Positions 43,724 to 56,389 of a stretch of 64,000 bases of DNA are shown piece after piece. The translations under genes were made by a program, and so were the position numbers. Below the pieces are notes generated by a model. The model was not told the origin of the DNA. It saw nothing but the letters and a program-made list of their open reading frames with translations, and made no database searches. This DNA is from Rhizophagus irregularis (lineage: Eukaryota > Glomeromycota > Glomeromycetes > Glomerales > Glomeraceae): the NCBI RefSeq assembly GCF_026210795.1, contig NC_089430.1, positions 3,906,001 to 3,970,000 of the forward strand, given 5' to 3'. The first letter of the stretch is position 1. Each line of letters begins with the position of its first letter.

Positions 43724-44598
43724 TTAGCAGCCTTCCCAAGTAATTGGAACTCTACCCTCATCTAATTCAGCAATTTTCTGTTTAAAAAATTTTTAAATTT
43801 TTAATTAGTTTACTGTATATTATGTATTGTACATAACGATTGAGCATATATATATATACTAATTACCTTAAATGCCGCTGGTGACATATCAATGTCTCCA
43901 CGTTTACATACCGGGCACTAACGGAAAAAAATATATTAAATTTATTAAAACTTTTAAATAATAATAATTTTGAATAAATTATTTACCTTATCGACCAACT
44001 TTACTTTAACGGAACCCTTTGGTCCGGTAATTTTTATACATTTGCCGCATATCGGTGAATCTGCCGGATCACTAAATTTTCCATATTGGGGAGCATTCTA
44101 TAATAAAGAATTTAAGAAAAGATTTATTATTTGCTAATCTCCAAATTAAAAAATTTAAATCCATATATTATAACTCACCAGGGCTGCAACAAATTCGCTA
44201 TCATCATTTTGCCAGCCACATGATCCAGTACCTACACTAGGATCTAATATGGAATGAATTAGTATAAAACTAATATTATTGAAATTATACAGTATAATTG
44301 ACTTACTATAAAAAGTTCCATCTCCTTTACCACTCATATTAATACCAGGTTTACCAGTATCTTGTGAATCACCGTTTGAAAATCCACCAACGGCAGCAAC
44401 AATGATTATAACCAATATTATAATAAAAAATATTATTAATGATACTATAATTGGTTTTTTATTTTTCTTAAAAAATTCAGCTGTTTTTGGAAATTTTTCC
44501 GAAAACCGAGTCATAAATTTTGAATCAGAATTGGATTCATTTGAGGGTTTATTGAAAAATGGAAGTGATGGAAGCGTTTTTTCTTTATTGGATACCAT
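43724..44598 (-). CDS. Membrane-anchored double-psi beta-barrel protein
   Basis: Five exons (44598-44307, 44243-44179, 44097-43987, 43917-43867, 43777-43724) encode 190 residues. The N-terminal ~45 residues are polar and Lys-rich. Residues ~49-71 form one membrane span (VSLIIFFIIILVIIIVAAV), so a type II membrane topology is likely. The outside part is a double-psi beta-barrel of the RlpA/expansin/barwin group: GDGTFYNPSVGTGSCGW, FVAALNAPQYG, PICGKCIKITGPKGSV, VKLVDKCPVCKRGDIDMSP, IAELDEGRVPITWEGC. Six Cys (SCGW, ICGKC, CPVC, EGC) suit disulphides, and the DxCP...D(I)D residues are conserved. Related fungal proteins are usually secreted, with roles suggested at the cell wall or in protease inhibition; the anchor is the unusual part. 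Exon phases join cleanly. The biochemical role is not known. Confidence 0.88.
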
Positions 44599-46334
44599 TT
44601 TTTTTAGATTTTTAGGAATTTATTTTTCATTAACTTTTTGAACCTGCAAATAACTTTTTTGTAAAAATTTTTTGAGTGAATATCTTTTTTGATATTAAAA
44701 AAAAAGTTAGTCAGGAATAAAAAAAAAATTCTGAAAAAAAAATTGAAATCAATTCAACTTTTTATTTCAAAATTTTTTTTCAGAATTTTTTTTTAAAAAA
44801 AATAAAGAGGATTCCTAATAAAGAAAAAAAAACAAAACTAGTGTAAGATAAATTGAATCGTCGTCATAATTCGTAATTTAAAGGCGGGAAAATCATTGGA
44901 GTATTAACTAATTCAAGTTAGATTCTCACCTTTTTTAATATAGACGATATCAAACCGTCAAAATGAAACAAAAGACCTTTGAATCAAGAAAATATTCACT
45001 AGAGAAAATTTTTTTTAAAAAAAATTCAATTATTTATATAAATTTTTCTTGATTTTTTCTTGATTTTTTCAACAAATTTGTTGCTATAGTAATTTTTTAA
45101 TATTAATTTTGTTTGTTGTAAAAGGAAATAAACATAGTAGGAACCTGCAGGTAATGAACAGGAAGATAATATTTAGTATGTATGCGCGTCAATGTATGCA
45201 CTCTAAGTATAAAGCGGATTGTATATATGCATATCTTGATGAAAAAAACCTTTCTCTGTTTCAAAGATGCTAATGCAAGAATAACTATAGACACTAAAAT
45301 GTATTTCAAATTTTTTATTTTAAATAACTTTGTTTTTCAAAAAAAGGTAATGAGTGTTAGACAATATTTTATGCTTTTTTCTACTACGATTAAAGAATGT
45401 GGGGTACAATTGTTCAATATTCATTATTGTGACGTGACACGAAATTAAAAAGGTGGGCGGAATCACTTTGCAGATCACTAGTCACTGTCGCATTTAAAAG
45501 TTACATTTATAGAGAAAAAGATAATTTCTTTTAACTTCTTTAAACAAGGATGTTTTTACTCTTATAGTCACTTATAATTTGCAAATGCAAAAATGATAAG
45601 CTGTCACGTTGCATTGACTCAAAAAAAAAAATAGTAAACCGAAAAGTATTACAAGCTATCTTATAAAGAAAATATTATATACTACTAGAAGTAAGTAAAG
45701 AACCATTCATTAATTTCTTCATTTAAAAATTTAGTGTTGAAATCCTTTCCTTATGCTACTGCCAAATCGGGATCGATTTTCTTTAAATAACTTGCCACAG
45801 ATTCTTAGAATAAGTCCATGAACAAACATAAGAGAATCTAGCACCAAGTTAATGAACAAAGGACCATATGATATCTACTGTCGAAGAAGGCTCTATGTCC
45901 TATAAACACGGAAATAGGGTACCTCAATGATGTTGGAAGCTTTCAATGACTTTTATTGGAATTGGAAATATTATTGGAATCGGAAGAATTATTGGAAGCT
46001 TCCAACTTCCAGTACATCATCACTGTGTACATATCTGTTTTAACGAATTAAAATTTAATTTTTCGCCATTCATTGGATTGAGGAATGTAACTATTCTGTG
46101 AAACTTGAAACAAGAATCAGGTATTATGTAATATTGCAACATTTTTCCGAGTAGAATGCAATAATTAAATAAAAGATCATTCTGACTTATATACAGAAAG
46201 ACTTCTTTTTAACTATTTTTTTTTAGTATAGTTCTCAACCTATCGTCATGAGGAGTGTCATGAGGCTAATTTTGTTAAAGTAACACGAAAGATCCTAAAA
46301 AAAACAAATAAACAAGTCATAACAACGTTAGTCA

Positions 46335-46340
46335 CACGTG
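46335..46340. promoter_or_regulatory. CACGTG E-box, distal
   Basis: A palindromic CACGTG lies about 425 bp upstream of the alkaline phosphatase start. In budding yeast this is the Pho4 core site, and PHO8 is a Pho4 target. A role here is inference. Confidence 0.3.
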
Positions 46341-46558
46341 CCATAATTTATTGGTTCCTTAATCCCTGATTCAGCTGAATTAATTATTTCCTTTAAAGTA
46401 AATGAGATAGGAGGGAATTTAAAAAGATGTTTATTTTAGAAATCGGCTGAAACCTTAAATCTGTGACACTACAAAATTACGAAATTACGGATTTTTCTTT
46501 TCTTTTTTTATTTTTTTTTAAAAAATTATAATTGCCTATGAAGTATGAACATGATTTC

Positions 46559-46564
46559 CACGTG
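46559..46564. promoter_or_regulatory. CACGTG E-box, proximal
   Basis: A second CACGTG, about 200 bp upstream of the alkaline phosphatase ATG. It is the closer candidate for a phosphate-responsive bHLH site. Confidence 0.35.
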
Positions 46565-46765
46565 TGTAAAATGATTCGATTAAATAAAAAACATTCATGT
46601 ATTTTGATTTTCAGCCTTTTGTAGGGATGCTGGTTAATGATACCAAATAAATTTTTATATTTAAACCACTCATAAATACTTACATTCCTTTTTAAAATTT
46701 TTAGAAGTTTTGCTTCTTTTATTGATTCATTTGTTGAATAAGTTCCAACTTTTATTACAGGAATC

Positions 46766-49326
46766 ATGAGCACTCACGGAGATCCAGCAGAAACGGAACG
46801 TTTACTTGGTCTTGGCCAAGAACGAAGAAAGGTCGGAATAACTTATTCATAGTAATAACAAGAAAAAATTTTCTAAGCTTATTAAAAATTACCTGTGAAT
46901 TAATCGATTAAATGAAATGTCAAATCATTTTTTTTTTTCTATCGATTAATTTTTAATTCAATCATCTGAAGACGCGTAAAGAAGTGTGTACTGTAATTTT
47001 CGCTGCGGTGATAATCGTAGCCGCAGTAATAGTAATAGTTTCATTATGGACATCATTATCTTATGGTAAGAAGCGAGAGATCAAAAATTTGTATCATATC
47101 AAAAATATTTCTTTAATCAACATTTATTATTAGATGATTCTTATGAGAAAAGAAATGTCATCCTTATGATCTCTGATGGATTTGGTCCTGCATCGGAAAC
47201 ATTCGCTCGCGATTACGTACAATATGTAAAAAAATTGAACTATAATTATCTCACTCCATTAGATAAAATTCTTGTTGGATCTTCTCGAACTAGATCATCA
47301 GATAGCCTTGTCACTGATTCCGCTGCTGGAGCTACAGCTTTTGCATGTACTATTAAAACTTATAATCGCGCTATAGGAGGTTAATTTTTGTCATTTATGA
47401 TTATTTTTTTGTTTTAAATATTTATACTTAACTAAATTTGTGTGTGTATGTAACGAATAGTTAATCCGGAGAAAGTTCCTTGTGGTACCGTGTTGGAATC
47501 TGCCAAACACTTAGGTTTAGCGACTGGCTTAGTTGTCACGAGCCGTATCACTCATGCTACACCAGCCACGTTCTCGGCTCATGTAGTTGATAGGGATATG
47601 GAAGCTGATATTGCTGCACAACAAATTGGCGATTATCCTCTTGGAAGACAAGTTGATTTAATGTTTGGTGGAGGTCGATGCTTTTTCTTGCCAAATAGTA
47701 CAGAAGGAAGTTGTAGAATTGATGAACGTGACTTGGTTAAAGAGTCAAAAGAAAGAGGGTTTAAATATTTTTCTACAAGGAAAGAGTTTGATGATCTTGA
47801 ACCAAGAAAAGACAAGTATGATCTTCCTTGCCTTATTTGTTTTACTAAGATTTTATTATGTAACTCATTTAATTTACATGTATATATATATATTGAAGGT
47901 TTCCCCTTTTAGGACTCTTTACACTCGATGTAAGTTCTCTCTTCATATGTTATCGATAATGATGATGTTAAAATTAACGTACATGATTTAATAGCATATG
48001 TCATATGAAATTGATCGTGATCCTACTAAAGAGCCATCTTTGAAAGAAATGTCAGAAAAAGCTCTTAAATTCCTCGAATCTGCAACTGCTGATAGTGATA
48101 AAGGCTTTTTCCTTATGATTGAAGGCAGTAGGATTGGTAATTATTAAAATGAAAAAAAAAATTTTTGATTCTAATGAAATTTACATCAAACATTTTGTCT
48201 AATTTTTTTTTATGAATTCATTTCAAAGATATGGCTGCTCATTCGTATGGATTTTTTTTTTCATTATTTGCTGACTCAACAATTTTTCTTTTTTAGTAAC
48301 ATATTGCAAAAATCATGAAAATATTAAAGATTTGTTTAAAATTACTTAAATTACTTGTAGAAATGATGCCGCCACACATGCTCATGATATTATGGCTTAT
48401 CATGAAACGATTGATCTAGTCAAGAAATATGTCGATAAACATCCTGGTACAGTTATGATTTCAGTCAGTGATCACGAAACTGGTGGATTGTCACTCGCTC
48501 GTCAAGTTTCCGATCTACCACAATATCTATGGTATATTTATTATTTTCGTTCATGAAATTTTAATGCTAAATTTAAAATTAAAATTCATACTTAAATTTA
48601 AAATTATTTTGATAGGTATCCTGAACCTGTCTCGCGTGTAAAGAATTCATCATTTATTCTTTCACAGGAGCTATTGAATTATTGGGAAAACGATCGTGAA
48701 GCTTATATTAAAAATATAATTCGTAGCGGATTAGGAATCGGAGATATTGATGATTATGATGTTAATTGGTTAAATCAAAATCGTACTCAATTAGATTATG
48801 AATACTTTTTGGCTAATATTACAAACTTTAGGGCTCAACTTGGGGCAAGTGCCTTAGTCAATTTTTTTTACTAGAGTTATTTGAATACACAGTATGACTA
48901 AAATTTTCTTAAACAAATCTCTCTATTAGTGGGCGACACATGGACATTCTTCTGTTGATGTTAATCTTTATGCATACGGACAAGGTAGTGATGCTTTACG
49001 CGGAAATCATGAAAATACTGATATTGGAGATTTTATTGTCAAATATCTTAATTTGGACCTTGATTTTATCACATATAAATTAAATAGGCATGTATTAAGT
49101 ATCTAATAATGTTATTTATTGGTATATTTATAAGCTTAACTTATTAACAAATCTTTCTTTTTTCCTACTTAACAGTGATAATGGTATATATTTTCAAATA
49201 CATATTAAATCAAATTAAATAGTTTACTAATTATTATTATTACTAATTATTATTATTTTTATAGGAACATTTCATCAAGCTTTTGAATCCACTCATTTCC
49301 ATAATGATGAACACCACCATCACTAA
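46766..49326 (+). CDS. PHO8: Vacuolar-type alkaline phosphatase (PHO8-like)
   Basis: Twelve exons give 525 residues: 46766-46831, 46972-47065, 47134-47379, 47461-47815, 47899-47929, 47995-48136, 48229-48244, 48361-48531, 48616-48844, 48930-49087, 49176-49183, 49265-49326. A short N-tail and a single membrane anchor (FAAVIIVAAVIVIVSLW) match yeast Pho8. Active-site motifs are all present: MISDGFG (D68, metal), VTDSAAGATA (S116, nucleophile), IEGSRIDMAAHSND, VSDHETGG and WATHGHSSVDV. The reaction is phosphomonoester hydrolysis with two Zn and one Mg, in the vacuole lumen. The protein ends in a His-rich tail. Exons 7 (16 nt) and 11 (8 nt) are microexons. The introns after 48844 (GGG|GCAAGT) and 49087 (AG|GCATGT) use GC donors. 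Exon ends were chosen by reading frame and family match; the exact last two joins are the least certain. The symbol is by homology. Confidence 0.93.
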
Positions 49327-49840
49327 AATTAAATTTATCTTATTTATACATAGTAGAGCGATACAATAACATTTTTTTTTTTGTATAATATATTTATAAA
49401 TAAAGTTAAATTTTTATTGAATTAAATACATAAATATTAACAGTATTAATTGTCAAAGATCAAGGTATCCTAATATAAGCAATTTTGATTAACTGGACCT
49501 TTGACAAACCGGATTTGGTGTTATTTAGGATTTTTCTTTTAGAACCAAATCTAAAATTAATATAACTGGAATACTGGATTTTATTAGTATAATCATAATA
49601 CTTTATAAATTGGGATTCTAAGTCAGTTGTATCAAAAAAAATTTCTGTGTAGGGAGGATGTGTTAGGATTGTCATATTTGCAATCATTAATTTAGCCAGA
49701 GTTTGCAAATTATAATGTTGGCTAACATTATATAATTCTGATTAATCACAGAATTTTACAGAATTAACTTTTATTTCAGATAGAATTCATTCTAATCATT
49801 GCAGAAAATCATCTCCTCTAATTCCATGATTTATTGGATA
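49327..49840. other. ALP 3' flank, no gene
   Basis: It contains the likely polyadenylation area (AATAAAGTTAAATTTTTATTG near 49398). A short minus-strand frame (49460-49708) is not supported. Confidence 0.45.
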
Positions 49841-49975
49841 CCGTATTTGCCCAAAAACAAACAATTACCTAAAATAAGCAACATGGCCCACATTATAACA
49901 AATTTTGGCCCATATTATCAAAACTTGGATGGCATTATGTGCAAAAACTTGTTGCTTATTTTCGGGCAAATATAG
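49841..49975. mobile_element. 135-bp TA-flanked MITE
   Basis: Ends CCGTATTTGCCCAAAAA and the right complement CTATATTTGCCCGAAAATAA are imperfect inverted repeats with TA outside each end (49839-49840 and 49976-49977). The interior repeats TGGCCCACATTATAACAAAT and TGGCCCATATTATCAAAACT. Confidence 0.75.
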
Positions 49976-50171
49976 TATTTAGATTTTTTCTAAATATATT
50001 TAATATAATAAACTTCCTTTATAATTATTTTCATTATAATTACATTTTACTATATAGTTATACTAGTTAAATATTTAAAGTACTTTGTTATTAAAATTTA
50101 TTCTAATCTATCTATAGTTACTCTATTACATCTACAATCAACTCCTTTATATATAATCATACCTCTTGGAA

Positions 50172-50395
50172 TAGGACCCCGCCTACTATTAAGATAAGTC
50201 ACCCTGTAGCATAAGGTAAGGTTTACATATAAAACTCTTTAAAGATCCTACTATAAAAGGAAATTTTATGTTATATTGTTATGATTTTTTTCCTTTTTAG
50301 TTAATTAACCAATAGAATTTAAGCAAATCCTAAGGTAAGGTTTCATATGAAAGTGAAATTTCTACTGGTAACATATCTTAGTAATAGGCGGGGTC
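50172..50395. mobile_element. MULE-like MITE, inverted copy
   Basis: It matches the complement of the 22551-22774 element over its length. Ends are TAGGACCCCGCC and GGCGGGGTC. CTCTTGGAA (50163-50171) and CTCTTAGAA (50396-50404) form an 8/9-matching target duplication, in line with a Mutator-type element. Confidence 0.78.
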
Positions 50396-50993
50396 CTCTT
50401 AGAACTACCCAATAGTGTAATTATAATGAGATATGCCTATTGGTAAAGATATTAATCCAGTACTCCTGTATACAAATAAATATGATTATATATGTAAAAT
50501 ATTTGCAAAAATATTTTATAATATAAAATATATTTAAAATTATTTATTTATTAAAGATATTGGAAAAATAAAAACTTTTTCTACTATCAAGTTCAAAATG
50601 CAAACTACAGTCAACTCTCTTTATAGTCACACATTTGGGACAGTCCATATTTGGTGATTATGAGCAAACAGTCTTATGACTTTATCTTTTATTATAATTT
50701 TCAAACGAAGAGTACAATAATCAAATCGAACAATATTACAAATGAAATATAGAAAAATAAACATAAAAAATAAAAAGAACTAGCTTCACGACTTATACAA
50801 GTAAAGAAATCTAAACTAAAATAAAATTAAAGCAAAGAAAAACTGAACTATTACAGAATCGCATACCCCAACTTTACCCGAAGGCCAGTGTGAGTCAACT
50901 ATCCAGCATGCCCTAAGATCTGATCCGTTATCAAAAAGAAATCCTAAGTAGAGGCTGAACTGTTAAGCGGCGCCAAAAATCCAAGTGCGAGAT

Positions 50994-52707
50994 CTAAGAT
51001 CCACCACGGATTATAGAAGAGGAAACCCAAGAAACCCAGGAATCCGAGGAAACTGTTGCCAAGGAAGGTGTCAAAGAATCAGGAGGAATGTAAGAAGAAA
51101 GTTGAAAAATAGAAGAAGGCCCAAGAGCTGACAATTTCATTTTTTTTGTAATGCCTTGAGCTGATTTCCAATGATGAAAGAAAATGGAACGGCACAACCA
51201 GATTTGTACATAAAGGTCAAAATGAAAGTCGTATAAAGGTGTATCTAAGATAGACCAAATGGTAAATGATGAAAAATAATTTCCAAGAAATTCTGTAAGA
51301 GATATCGGTATAAGTCCACGTGCAAGCTTCAGACAGGAAATTGAAGGAGGGTCACAATCCCAGCAATCAATAGATTTAAAATCAGCAGCGAAGGAATCCG
51401 ATAAAGGTAGTAAAGATGACTCAGAAAGAAATTTATCAAGATAAGTAGTCCGAAGATCCAGTAATAGTGCTTTAAAAGTTGTTAAAGGGCTAAATTCTGG
51501 TAAGATATAAGGACAAGTCCACAAGTGGTCTAAGGTTTCAGGAGAAGAGTTACATTGAGGACAAAGCCAACTCGGATTATAAAGATGAGGTTTTTGTCTC
51601 TGGAGAGTTGTAAGCGTTAGAAGCATATCTAATAATAATTTGATACGGAAGCTACAAAAATCGGAACGGCCATTCCGATGAGAGACAAATTGCTTATTGT
51701 TGTTAAGACAAAATTTGGTGCAAGCCCAATCGATATCTGAAGTTGGGGAACAGGAATTAAATCTTGGTAATGCAGCAAGAGTTAAAAGACTTTTAGCGTC
51801 AAAGATATCTCTAACAAATTTCCGGATATTCATATCTACAGGTAAAGAATTAAATTGTAAAATGCAAGGAGCCAATAATTCTGACAATGGACGAGAAGAA
51901 AGATATGAATCAGTGTGAGCGGCTTTGGCTAGAGCATCCACATGATTATTCAAAGGGTTGTCAGCGTAAGCAGGAACCTTGATCAAGGTAACATCCAGAT
52001 TCTTTAGTGAGCATTCGTCGTATAGAAGACCGAAGGTGGTTGGGTTCTTTAAGTAATTTAGGAATAAAAGGAGCATTCACATACGAAGACCATAAAGAAA
52101 GTAATTGAGCACAATCAGTGGCGACAGTAATCTTTGAATTCCGAGGGAGGGAGTCCAATCCATGCATTAAAGCACAAATTTCTGAACGTAAAGCAGAAGG
52201 AAAAATAAAAGAAATAATATTATAGTGAGATTCCAAAATAAATCCGTCAGGATCTATAGCAGTCCATGCATAAGCCATCGAGGATATCAGATGACTAGAA
52301 GGAGGGAGGAAAGAACCATCCATATAAAGTGTAGACACCGAAGAAGGAAGTTGGATATCAGAAATCCTAGGCACTTGGTTATTCATAGAAGGTAATCGAA
52401 CTAAAAGATGGAATAATAAAAGAGATTTGGCATAACCTAACGAGGCAGAAAGTGAAACCGAGCGAGTGTCCGCATGTATGTAAGTACGAAGTTTCGTAGG
52501 ATAATGGATCAAACTTGATAACGGAACATAAGAAAAGCATCCTTCAGAGGGACATCGTTTAAGTAAAGTCTTAGAGGTAGAGGATCGCGGAATAGCAGAG
52601 GCATAACCTTGGCATGCAGTAAATTCAGAAAGCAAATCATCAACAGATGACGCAATCCAATGTGAAATAAGAGCTTCATTACGCGGAGCAGGATAGGTAG
52701 TAATCAC
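50994..52707 (-). pseudogene. LINE ORF2 C-terminal part: RNase H and zinc-binding end
   Basis: Two overlapping frames (52707-51961, then 52076-50994) continue one protein across a frameshift near 52000-52050. RNase H residues are visible: D in STLYMDGSFLP, E in SALRSEICALMHGLDSL, D in KITVATDCAQLL, and D in NHVDALAKAAH after the shift. Further on, LCPQCNSSPETLDHLWTCPY is a C-x2-C...H-x4-C zinc-binding motif of the zf-RVT kind found at LINE C-termini. The protein ends near 50994. Confidence 0.82.
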
Positions 52708-53189
52708 ACGGCCAACAAGAAAAGAGTTAGTATTACGATTAAAAGAAATAGCCCATTGGGGTTAAACCAATAATTTCGACTAATATCTATAAAAGAAATA
52801 AAAGCTACAGTATGAGAAATAGGAATTCTAAATTGTGGTAAAACAAACAAAGAAGGAGAATTAGGAATAACAATAAGATTAAATAAATAATTAAACCAAG
52901 CAGGCACAGATCCTTTGTTTGATACTCGTTTAAGAAAGCATAAATCTTTCCACGAGAGGAGTCGAGAGCCACACGGTGTAATCAATTGAGCAAGAAAACG
53001 AGTGCAGAAATTTTTTCGAATATTATTCATGGAAATAAATAAATCTTTCGGTAAAATAGAACGGAGTGGAATCGCCGGACATAGATCCTTTCTCGGAGGT
53101 CAGAACAATAAAGACCACGTGATATTTAATCGAGAAGAGAATAATAAAGAATTGAACAAAGAATGTGTTCGCAAGGAAAATGTATGGGA
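52704..53189 (-). pseudogene. LINE ORF2 linker between RT and RNase H, broken
   Basis: A 108-codon frame (53030-52704) containing CTRFLAQLITPCGSRLLSWK and SHTVAFISFIDISRNYW continues the ORF2 sequence in another frame. At least two frameshifts separate it from the RT part (53190) and the RNase H part. Confidence 0.6.
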
Positions 53190-56100
53190 CTATGGTTCTA
53201 AATCAATAGTAGAAGGACAGGCATCACAATCCAAAAATCCTTGAAGATAAGTAATCATACAGTTGGCAAAAAGCTTGTATGAAGGGTGAGAAAAAATTCT
53301 TTGCCATGAAGCCACATGAGATGATAGGAATCGACCAAACGCTTGTTGGATAGAGAACGGCAACAGTGTGAAAAGCGCGGAAAGAGGAGTGACTGAGGCC
53401 AAACCAGCCTTCTGTCGAATAAGAGAGAGCATTGGAGAAACCATGCGATTAATGGTAGATTCAGCAAATAATGTGGTTTGAAGGCGAAATTCTAGCCTTG
53501 GAAGTAAGACAATGTTATAAAGATAGGCCACATGTTGTGCCAAAAGCTTTTTAGGACTGAGTAGAGCAGCCATGTCTTTGACCATGGAAGTACATTGATC
53601 ATGAACAAAATGAGAGGAAGCTGAAAGACAAAACCAGACACCTAAAAAATGGAAAGATTTAGATAAAGCTAACGCCTTCAATGTAAGGGAACAAATAGGG
53701 ATTAAGGGGGATGGAAAAAGATCAAACACTATAGTTTGAGAAAATTGTTCAGAAGAAAGAAGGATATATTTTGCAGAATTCGCTTGAGTATTATTTAAAG
53801 TATAGAATTCAGCAGTAATGGAAAGGCGATCTTCAATTCCTCGTTTAGATGAAGCAATCAAAGTAGAATCATCCATAAATGTAATATGCGAAACAGGAAG
53901 ATTGTATTGTTCATATTCAATTGGAGAATAATCCAATAATGCAGAAGATTTCAAAATAAAAGGATCACAAGCATCTCGATTAAGTATGGTAAGCAAAGGA
54001 TCCAAGTAAATAACCCATAATAATGGAGAAATGATTTCACCCTGGTCAATACCAATTTTAACTCTATATCCAGAAGTATCACCATGATAGGTAATAATTT
54101 TATTATTACGTCTTGTAAAAAGATTAATGATAAATTTGATCAGTAAAGACGGTATGTGTAGACGAATTAGAGCTAGTCTGAGCATATTCAAGTCAATTGA
54201 GTCGAAGGCCTTAGAAATGTCCTGAGAAACAATCCATAACTCTTGGGCATCAGTTTTATCAAAACGTCGTTGATGAATAATAGCATCAAGCATCTTAATA
54301 GGAATATCAGTAGAACCACCTGGTAATCCAGCAAAATTACCACCTTGGAGCACTTGATTGTCAGCTAGGATCTTTGAAAGCCGAATTGTAACAACCTTAA
54401 CCACACATTTCCGAACGGTTTCCAATAAAGTGATAGGACGCGTATTCTTTAATTGTGCATCAAATTCATGAGGCTTTGGAATGGGATAAACAAGCGCTTC
54501 ACGCCAATCAGCAGGAACATCTCCATGAATGAGACAGGCGTTAGCTAAGACAAGGGATAAATTAAAAGCGTCGCCAGTTAAATGTTTGAGCATTTCATAA
54601 GAAATTTTGGAAGGACCAGAGGCTTTATTGTTAGGCATAGAATTGAGAATGTTCTTCCATTCATCTTCCAGAATAGGAGACATGACCGAATTATATAATG
54701 ACGAATCAATATCAGAAAGAGGAGAATATGCTCTTTGCCATCGTGGAGGAAATGAATCCGTGGAAGAATACTGGACCAAAGGAGGAGTAACAACCGATTG
54801 AAAGTGTTTAATAGCAGCTTGTTTGATATCTAAAGGATCAGTAAGTAATGTGGGTTTGGAGTCAATAACAACCAAGACTCTATCAAGAACGATAGAATGA
54901 TGTTCCACTGATAGGGCTGAAGAAATAAAAGAGCCCGGAGACGTAGAGAAATGTTCATCTCTAAGAGCAGTATAATATTCAATAGAATCTACACGATGCT
55001 GATGAAATTGCGTGGAAAGATAAGCTGAGACCAAAGCCTTTTGTGAATGTAAAAATTTAACAAAAGTGAAAATTGGCGTTGTACTATAAGAAGGTATAGT
55101 ATAATCTGTTAAAAGAGATTTAAGGAGGATTAATTGGATGGGTAAAGAATTAATCATTTGTGAAATTTGAGCAGGACGACTAGGCTGAGACGTGGTCAAT
55201 TTAAACAATAATCTATCCAAGAATTTGTTGATAGCAATAAGCATGGTAAGCTCAGGAGGATATTTATGATGGTGAGTATTAGATACATGTTGAAATGGTA
55301 AAGAGTCAATGGCACCACCAAGAATAGAACGTTTAAGAGCGTGCCAAAGTTTATCCAGGGAAAGGGCTGAAAGTGAAGATATGGAGGGATAATGTGTGGA
55401 CAAGTATAACTCAAGACGTGAGTTCACTTCATTAGAAAATTTATCCCAAGTATCTTCGTTCAAGTTTTTATAAAGAAAAATGGTGCGTTGTTCGCTTTTT
55501 TGCTTTATTCTAGCTTTAGCTAGAGTAGCGAAACAAGAGCTAAAATCAAAAGCCGTTGTAAGTACTCGGTGATCGGTAAATTGATTATCATTCAACTTAG
55601 GGCAAGTTTCAACATGAGAGAAAAGACCAGGAGCAGGAAATCCAGGGGACGACCAAATATAATCAAGTCTTGAAGAACCATTCTGATAATAGAAGGTAGG
55701 ACTTGGACCTGAAATTGAAGAGGTATGGGATTGATGATCCGTAAAATATCGAGAAGAAAGTGATCGCAAAATTTTTAAATGATGTCGAGGAAGATGTGAA
55801 TGTGAAATTTCATCTGCATTAAAATCACCAAGGATGACTACATGATAATTATTAGAATGGGCATTATCAAGCCACAAATTAAGTTGTGCAAAAATAGCAT
55901 CGCATTCTTTATAATGAATAGAATGATAAGGAGGAATATAGACAGAAATAATAGAAATTTTTGTTTGGTGGAAAAAAAGATCTAGTTTTAAAAGACGACC
56001 TTTCCAAGGATCAATCTTCTGAACATGTTTATGCAAAGGATGGCAAAGTAAAAGATAAGCCCATCGTGAGGTCGTGAATTAGAAGGAGAGGGAGCCCAAT

Positions 56101-56389
56101 AGGACTTAAAATTATATTGGGAATGTTCATTTTGATAAATAAATTTAGCACTGGAAGAAGTAAGACGAGTATCATTTAAAGATAAAATGCCGAAAGAGGA
56201 ATGGAGAAAATAATTTAACAAATGCAATTGTCTAACAGGGGAACATAAACCATTAACGTTAAGTTGTCCAAATGTAATAAGAAGGGAAGGAGAAGAGGAA
56301 TAGATATTGTTATTAAGATTATCAGGTAACACACTATCAGGGGGGTGAAGTCCCTGTAAATCACCAAGATTAAGTTGGTGTTCAATCAT
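53190..56389 (-). pseudogene. LINE ORF2: endonuclease and reverse transcriptase
   Basis: The endonuclease starts in the frame 56389-55988 (LLITFGQLNVNG, GILSLNDTRL) and continues after a one-base frameshift near 56036 in a 948-codon frame. That frame has GDFNAD (70-75), RLDYIWSS (123-130) and TDHR (154-157), the catalytic signatures of APE-type nucleases. The RT follows: NNKASGPSKISYEMLKHL, NTRPITLLETVRK, LPGGSTD, SQDISKAFDSID (motif A, D606), GIDQGEIISPLLW, and FMDD (720-723) as the catalytic box. Methionine at the second position is less usual than FADD. The single frameshift inactivates an otherwise well-kept protein. Confidence 0.87.

Larger units (their letters stand above)
44599..46765. 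other. Divergent intergenic region between DPBB and ALP genes
   Basis: About 2.2 kb shared as upstream DNA by two divergently read genes. It holds A/T tracts, a short inverted pair near 45925-46015 (TGTTGGAAGCTTTCAATG versus GAAGCTTCCAACTTCCA), and two CACGTG hexamers (46335, 46559). TTATTACAG just before the ALP start codon suggests a spliced 5' leader. Short frames (45103-45448, 46477-46773) have no coding support. Confidence 0.5.

Noticed and set aside
45103-45448. Overlapping frames on both strands upstream of the ALP gene
   Set aside because: No recognisable domain, overlapping each other on opposite strands, and A/T-driven composition.
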